From NCBI GenBank assembly GCA_905221605.1, contig CAJNDS010000752.1, forward strand, positions 64,001-76,338: DNA of 12,338 bases, written 5' to 3'. How positions within the stretch are numbered: the first letter of the stretch is position 1; every line of letters begins with the position of its first letter. The notes under the pieces were generated by a model. The model worked only from the letters and a program-made list of their open reading frames with translations. It was not told the origin of the DNA and ran no database searches. This DNA comes from Symbiodinium natans (taxonomy: Eukaryota; Sar; Dinophyceae; Suessiales; Symbiodiniaceae). The position numbers and the translations under genes are program-made. Below are positions 8,378 to 12,338 of this stretch, in pieces.

Positions 8378-9567
8378 TTCCATTCCTCCATTGAGAATGG
8401 GACCAAGATACACGCTGCCTTTCAGCATGCAAAACCATTTTTTCAGCTGTTTTGTAATCCATAACCAAACAGCCATGTTCAAACCACAAGAGCTGGTCCA
8501 GCGAAGATTTTGCCCCCACGTGACACATCCCATTGATCACAGTGAGGTTCGCCCCAAACTCCAAAATCAACCAGAGAGGGATAATCAGGGGCCCATTGTC
8601 TTCCCTAATCAACGTCCCTTTCTCTGTAATCCTCATTGTCACACCACCAAGCGCGCTTTGCACCATAACAGTAGTGTCTGGTAAACATTCCCATGGAAAA
8701 AGCGTCCGCGCAAGATGCGTAGCAGCTGTATCCACCAACGCCACTCTCCCTTCCTGCTGAAGCAGCCCAGAGCCACATAACATTCGAATACTGGGATCCC
8801 CGTTTGATGCCGACTGTTCTGATGACAGCTTCATAGATTTCAGCACCTCTAACGCTTCAACAAGGACCTGATTGGCCGTTGATGGCGATGAGGGACTTGC
8901 AGAACCTTTATCCAATCCCGCATTAGCCGTCTCATCTCCCCCTTCAGCTACCTCTGCCTTTTTGGCATTTCCCCATTTCGCACCTTTGCCGCCCTTTCCC
9001 CCTTTGGGAGAATTCCCTTTAGATCTACTCCTCTCAGGATTTGAGTCCACATTGGAACTTGCGCCATCCTTATATGGACATTGCGGCTGCAGATGGCCAA
9101 CGGCCCCACACTCAAAACATCTTCCTCGCTCAAGGGAGTCTTTGTCATGGCGAAATTTGCAGCGGGATCCGAACTTGCAACCTGCATCGGTCTTCCCATA
9201 TATCCAACAGAAAGGACGTTCACCATCTCCGCTGTACCTTTTTCCTTTCCCTTTGCCTTTGTCACCCTCCTCTGTCTCGTCACCAGCTCCTTTTTGGGCC
9301 TTGTTTAACCTGGCCCTTTTCTTGGCGTCCGAGTCCTGCTTCACCTCTTGTTCACCAGCACTATGCAATAGCAGTTCAAACTCTGCCTGTAACATTTCAG
9401 CTAGTTTTGTCGCAGTTTCAGAGGTCGGCGAGTAGTCCACCCCCAATTTCTCCCGAAAGGATGCCACTCTGAAATGAACCGTAGGGTGTTTCGCCAGCAA
9501 CGCGGATGACAAACCATCCAATCCCTTGATAAGCAAGGTAGCGTCCGGCTCGCCGCTCTCAACTCCC
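8326..9567 (-). CDS. gag: Gag C-region: capsid end, CCCH and CCHC zinc motifs, retropepsin-like domain A
   Basis: Residue numbers count from the codon at 9591-9593. Capsid-like helices come first (DATLLIKGLDGL at about 17-28). A lysine/glycine-rich linker precedes a CCCH finger, C129-x9-C139-x5-C145-x3-H149, and then a canonical retroviral knuckle, C159-x2-C162-x4-H167-x4-C172 (both within nt 9078-9209). These should bind the genomic RNA. A basic low-complexity linker leads to a retropepsin-like domain A (about 283-390, nt 8424-8747) with ALVDTAATH, where the active-site triplet is DTA (D288) instead of DTG/DSG. Domain A aligns with domain B downstream. The segment is entered by a frame step near the CCC run 9565-9567 and left before domain B. 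Confidence 0.88.
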
Positions 9568-10345
9568 TCAATCGGGAACGCCATTGCGCCCATTGACGCA
9601 CTCCCTTTATGGCCTCTGAGATCGAGGTTGCTGGAGATGGTTGCACCAAGAAGTTCAACATTGTGCTGCGCTCATTTGCTCCACCTGGTTGGTAGACCGT
9701 CAGCAATTTGTAAAATATCATCACTGACCCCAACATTCGAGTGGAAACGATCTCGGTCTTCAATCTCTCCGGGATCGCCTGTAGCAGCAAAGACACCGCT
9801 CTCTGCTCCAACAAAACATGCACAGTTTGAACCACTTTGAGCCCTTCCAGCTCAGCCTTGATGCCCAACCTTTCCAGCGGAGAAACACTCAACCATTTGG
9901 CATACGCTTGATATGCCTTTGAGTAGACGCATTGCCACCACACTCTTCCTGTATCTGTCAGCGAAGACAACATTGGTTCGATCATTGCGATCCAATCACC
10001 CAGTGCCGTCGGATTGCTTGGTGTGTAGTCTGCCAAAGTTGGAAGGCTCATCACATGCTTCCCAAGAGCCTCCGGACGTTCGGTTCCAGAACTATCACCA
10101 ATGATTGGCATACCACGTGGCACCACTGCTCCAGGAGGTAAACTGACCCTACCACCAGGCCCTTGAGGTAGTCCATGTCCTATACCGGGCGCAACAGCTG
10201 TGAGCGGAACCTTTTCTAATTCCAACTTCCCAGCGACCATTTTCCACCGATACGGAACATCATCCACCATTGTATATCCACCCGATCCTGCTGAGTTCTC
10301 TTGCGTTGCAGTTTCCCGAGCTGAAACAAAACGGGCTGGTTCCCC
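9568..10345 (-). CDS. gag: Gag capsid-like segment
   Basis: This central part of Gag builds the virus-like particle. After a glycine/proline-rich stretch with MVDDVPYRW it contains MSLPTLADYTPSNPTALGDW, then predicted helices with EPMLSSLTDTGRVWW, and a basic region ending in SEAIKGVRQWAQW. This order of an LP...W start, a WW helix and a late VRQW motif fits Copia-type Gag capsid regions. The reading frame differs from the N-terminal part: the step is placed at the CCCC run 10342-10345, where one more base gives a continuous PVGEPARFVSARET. It steps again near 9565-9567; the same frame beyond that point becomes arginine/tryptophan-rich and ends at 9401. Confidence 0.82.
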
Positions 10346-11316
10346 ACAGGTGCGGCAGAACCATCAACACCTGACGGCACGGAAGTAATCGGAACATGTG
10401 TTAAACCAGGTGGTCCACTTGCATATCCACCACTCGCAGGACCTCCCGTGGGGTAATTCAATGGAGGCAATCTGGAGGGTTTCTTCCCTTCAGCTACATG
10501 CATCATTGGCACTTCTTTTTCATCCTCCACTTGAACATCCCCCTTCCTGGACCCAGGCAAGGATTGAAGATCACAACCCTTTGGCAGGTCGTAGCCCTCA
10601 ATAGGCAGCCATGTCCCATCAGGCAACACAGTCCAAAAACCACCCATACCATCCGTGTAGAAAACTTGTCCTGGCAGGTACTGCTTCTCTGGAGTCATTC
10701 CTAGAGGATATGCCGTGTTTGCGTCCACCACTCCAGAGCTCCGTGCCCTTGAAGCTGACCCAGATGCAGCAGAGGTATAGCTTTTTTCCTCCACCCGATG
10801 CAACCTGTTCCCCAGCTCCTTTGTCTGCACAAGCAACTCTTTCAGCGCACGCTTCACCACCGCCATATCTTCAGATTGCTCTTCCCCACTAACATCAGGA
10901 ATGAGTTCTTCGTCGGCTTGCACTCCACCAATAGTACCTCGTTCCATTTGTCCCATTAAGCCTGACGATGGTCTCTCAACAGGTGCAGGTTCCTGACCCA
11001 AAAGATCTTGCAGCGAAGGCGGTCTTCTCGTACCTTCACCACTCCTATCCCCTCCGCTCGCGGGAAGACTTGCCGGCCTTGACTGCCTAAGTCTCATTTC
11101 TTCTTGAGCCCGCTCGCTCCAGAAAGGATTTGCTGCTTGAACCGGAACCACTTCGTTTTCCACCTGAGGCGTTGGTTGTATCATTGCAACCTCCCTACCA
11201 TCTGTCAGTGCTTGTACCATTTGTTGTCGATCTTCACCCCCATCACCACGATTTCCTTCGGCTTCATTGGCCGTTGGCGACAGTCCAGGCTCAGAGCGAC
11301 GCCGCATCATGTCCAT
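10346..11316 (-). CDS. gag: Gag N-terminal segment, polyprotein start
   Basis: Translation probably begins at the ATG at 11314-11316, whose context GCCATGG matches a strong Kozak site and which is the first ATG 50 nt after the primer-binding site. The frame is open further up to a TTG, but no earlier ATG exists. The product is polar and low-complexity: NPFWSERAQEEMRLRQSRP, a feature I associate with dinoflagellate Copia Gag, then a proline/serine-rich stretch, a short coiled-coil-like helix (MAVVKRALKELLVQTKEL) and a glycine/proline-rich segment. No enzymatic motif is present. Past the CCCC run 10342-10345 this frame becomes implausible and stops at 10216. Confidence 0.82.
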
Positions 11317-11366
11317 GGCGTTAAACAAACGAAAAATCTTTACCAATTCCGCAGGAAGCCTAATTT

Positions 11367-11378
11367 GGGCTCATAACC
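11367..11378 (-). promoter_or_regulatory. Primer-binding site, half-tRNA initiator-Met type
   Basis: Immediately after the 5' LTR the minus strand reads GGTTATGAGCCC. The + strand, GGGCTCATAACC, is the 5' arm and loop of an initiator-tRNA anticodon stem with CAT as anticodon (11372-11374). Drosophila copia has GGTTATGGGCCC at the same place and is primed by a tRNA fragment cut in the anticodon loop. The same priming is inferred here. A tRNA gene is excluded because only this arm is present. Confidence 0.85.
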
Positions 11379-11599
11379 TCCGGGGGGCAACCGAAGGAGG
11401 ACAGGGAACAAAACAGTCAGCCCCAACAGAAGCCCTTGATTCCCCTGGAACAACCGAAGACAAAACCCAAAGCACAACCAAACACACCTTTTCCGTAGGG
11501 CGCATTGCCCACGTTTCTTGAGCCAAAAATATCCGGGTTCATTGACCCCTTCAACTCTCATCACCAACTCTTTTCTACAATACCAGTTGCAGCTCCGCA
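11379..11599 (-). repeat. 5' LTR (221 bp)
   Basis: This is the upstream LTR in the element's direction and holds its promoter. It is the partner of 1834-2054 with one substitution. Its outer end abuts the right target-site copy and its inner end the primer-binding site. If the spliced-leader-like 12-mer marks the RNA 5' end, U3 would be about 70 bases and R-U5 about 140; that division is inference. I see no clear TATA box; an A-TTTTT run overlaps the 12-mer. Confidence 0.96.
11517..11528 (-). promoter_or_regulatory. Spliced-leader-like 12-mer in the 5' LTR
   Basis: This is the copy of the 12-mer at 1972-1983, TTTTGGCTCAAG on the minus strand. Its closing AG could serve as a trans-splice acceptor on the element's RNA and lies about 210 nt upstream of the gag ATG. 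Confidence 0.6.
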
Positions 11600-11604
11600 T
11601 GGGG
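11600..11604. repeat. Target-site duplication, right copy (TGGGG)
   Basis: Exact copy of 1829-1833. It leads straight into GGTTTAGGG-type repeats, so the original target was telomere-like DNA. Confidence 0.93.
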
Positions 11605-11800
11605 TTTAGGGTTTAGGGTTTGCAGGGGCGGAGAGACCCCCAAGCTAAAACCCTTAATGCCATAAACCGTATATAAACCCTGAACCCTAGACCCTTAGCT
11701 TGTATAAACCCTCAAAGAGACCAAGCCTAACGCTAGCAACCCTGGATAAACCCTATCAATGAACCCTATAGACCCTGAAACTTTATAAGACCCTATACGC
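11605..11800. repeat. Resumed telomere-like repeat flank
   Basis: TTTAGGG units switch through a GC-rich core (GCAGGGGCGG) to decayed CCCTAAA-type repeats. Phrases such as AGACCAAGCC and ATGAACC also occur at 1770-1805 left of the element, so both flanks belong to one longer repeat unit of roughly 170 bp. No gene is visible. Confidence 0.7.
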
Positions 11801-12211
11801 TGGAATGAAAGAAGTGTCTGCTAGTTTTGTTCACCATGCGCACTGGTCACCCCACTAGTTCCCCAGCCCATGCCACCAACCATCCCTGCCCCAATGTGTG
11901 GGCCCACGGCCAAGACCGGCCCAACCACCAACCATCTCTGCTCCAATTTGTGGACCCAAGGCCAAGCCCCACCAACCAACCAACCCATAAACATCGCCAA
12001 CTAACACAAGTACCTTGTCGTCCCTGGAACCATGGCCTGACAGGTGAGAAGCTTGGCGCATGCACTGCAGCTCAAGGAAGAGCCGCCGCCCTCAGAGATT
12101 TCCACAAGCATGGTGTTGTTCATTTTCTGCCTTTTCGAGTTCGCCGTTCCCGAGGCCACGAAGACAATCCGGCTCACGGAGGCGGTGAAGCAGCAGCCTT
12201 GGTGGCGACCC
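11801..12211. other. Low-repeat block without a supported gene
   Basis: Sequence between the telomere-like flank and the terminal heptamer array. It includes a 52-bp duplication (11873-11972) and a GC-balanced stretch at 12000-12200. A + strand frame is open at 11827-12231 and minus-strand frames are open too, but none has a recognisable motif, a good start or a consistent composition. ACAGGTGAG at about 12040 resembles a splice donor, which alone is not enough for a gene call. Confidence 0.5.
11873..11972. repeat. 52-bp direct duplication
   Basis: CCACCAACCATC begins at 11873 and again at 11925. Both copies continue through a CCAAT..GTGG..CCCA core and GGCCAAG, with scattered substitutions. 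The period is not a multiple of three, which argues against a coding repeat. Confidence 0.75.
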
Positions 12212-12302
12212 CCCTAAACCCTAAACCCTAAACCCTAAACCCTAAACCCTAAACCCTAAACCCTAAACCCTAAACCCTAAACCCTAAACCCTAAACCCTA
12301 AA
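12212..12302. repeat. Perfect (CCCTAAA)13 telomere-type array
   Basis: Thirteen uninterrupted CCCTAAA heptamers, the plant/alga/dinoflagellate telomere unit. On the + strand this orientation belongs to the left end of a chromosome, whereas the array lies at the right of the window with 12 kb to its left, so it is probably interstitial or at an assembly join. Confidence 0.95.
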
Positions 12303-12338
12303 CCCTAACCCTAAACACAAAACCCTAAACCCAAAACC
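12303..12338. repeat. Variant heptamers after the array
   Basis: The array decays into CCCTAA, CCCTAAA, CACAAAA, CCCTAAA and CCCAAAA to the window end. Confidence 0.85.

Larger units (their letters stand above)
1834..11599 (-). mobile_element. Complete Ty1/Copia LTR retrotransposon, minus strand (9,766 bp)
   Basis: The element has two 221-bp LTRs identical at 220 positions, a 5-bp target-site duplication, a primer-binding site next to the 5' LTR, a polypurine tract next to the 3' LTR, and one gag-pol region between them. Integrase precedes reverse transcriptase, which is the Copia order rather than the Gypsy order. At 9.8 kb it is nearly twice the length of Drosophila copia; the excess comes from a long Gag, a second retropepsin-like domain, a methyltransferase-like domain, an acidic insert in the integrase, a helical region before the RT and a C-terminal tail. 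The frame is broken seven times, so this copy as written cannot make a full polyprotein. Confidence 0.97.

Noticed and set aside
8872-9435. 187-codon open frame on the + strand
   Set aside because: It lies exactly antisense to the zinc-motif part of Gag and is serine/proline/leucine-rich, as expected for the complement of a lysine/glycine-rich stretch. No motif supports it.
11361-11380. tRNA gene at the anticodon-like sequence
   Set aside because: Only the 5' anticodon arm and loop are present. Acceptor, D and T arms are absent; the position next to the LTR explains it as a primer-binding site.
11827-12231. 134-codon open frame on the + strand at the right edge
   Set aside because: It starts at a TTG, includes a 52-bp duplication that is not a multiple of three, runs into the telomere array and has no recognisable domain.
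1-12338. CRISPR array, bacterial operon or phage features
   Set aside because: The repeats are telomere-like or LTRs without regular unique spacers, and the polyprotein layout, Kozak-like start and telomere unit are eukaryotic.

Overview
The window looks like subtelomeric nuclear DNA of a dinoflagellate, most likely of the Symbiodiniaceae type. Four things suggest this: abundant perfect and decayed TTTAGGG/CCCTAAA heptamers; a 12-base match inside the LTRs to the 3' end of the dinoflagellate spliced leader, as I remember that leader; a Gag of the kind I associate with dinoflagellate Copia elements (CCCH finger plus CCHC knuckle); and a Pol carrying an extra domain before the integrase. The genus is inference.

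Layout. 1-1833: decayed telomere-like repeats with a TG microsatellite, a 170-bp non-repeat island, an 11-bp tandem repeat, two copies of a hairpin repeat, and blocks where TTTAGGG and CCCTAAA orientations face each other. 1834-11599: one complete Ty1/Copia LTR retrotransposon on the minus strand, bounded by the 5-bp target-site duplication TGGGG (1829-1833 and 11600-11604). 11605-11800: the interrupted telomere-like repeat resumes. 11800-12211: low-repeat sequence with a 52-bp duplication and no gene I can support. 12212-12302: thirteen perfect CCCTAAA units, then variant units to the window end.

The retrotransposon reads right to left: 5' LTR (11379-11599), a primer-binding site that is the complement of an initiator-tRNA anticodon arm (11367-11378), a Kozak-like ATG at 11316, then Gag N-region, capsid-like region, CCCH and CCHC zinc motifs, a first retropepsin-like domain (DTA), a second retropepsin domain (DSG), a C5-methyltransferase-like domain, integrase (HHCC and DD35E), a linker, reverse transcriptase (YVDD), RNase H, a hydrophobic segment and a Cys/His tail. 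A hairpin, the polypurine tract (2055-2064) and the 3' LTR (1834-2054) follow. The LTRs differ at 1 of 221 positions, so the insertion is recent.

The polyprotein frame is broken seven times. Every break is the same step (one base missing) and each falls at or near a short mononucleotide run; no other stop interrupts the path. One long Gag-Pol reading frame of about 3,000 codons with systematic single-base losses, whether real or from base calling, explains this better than ordinary decay. No host gene is supported anywhere in the window.
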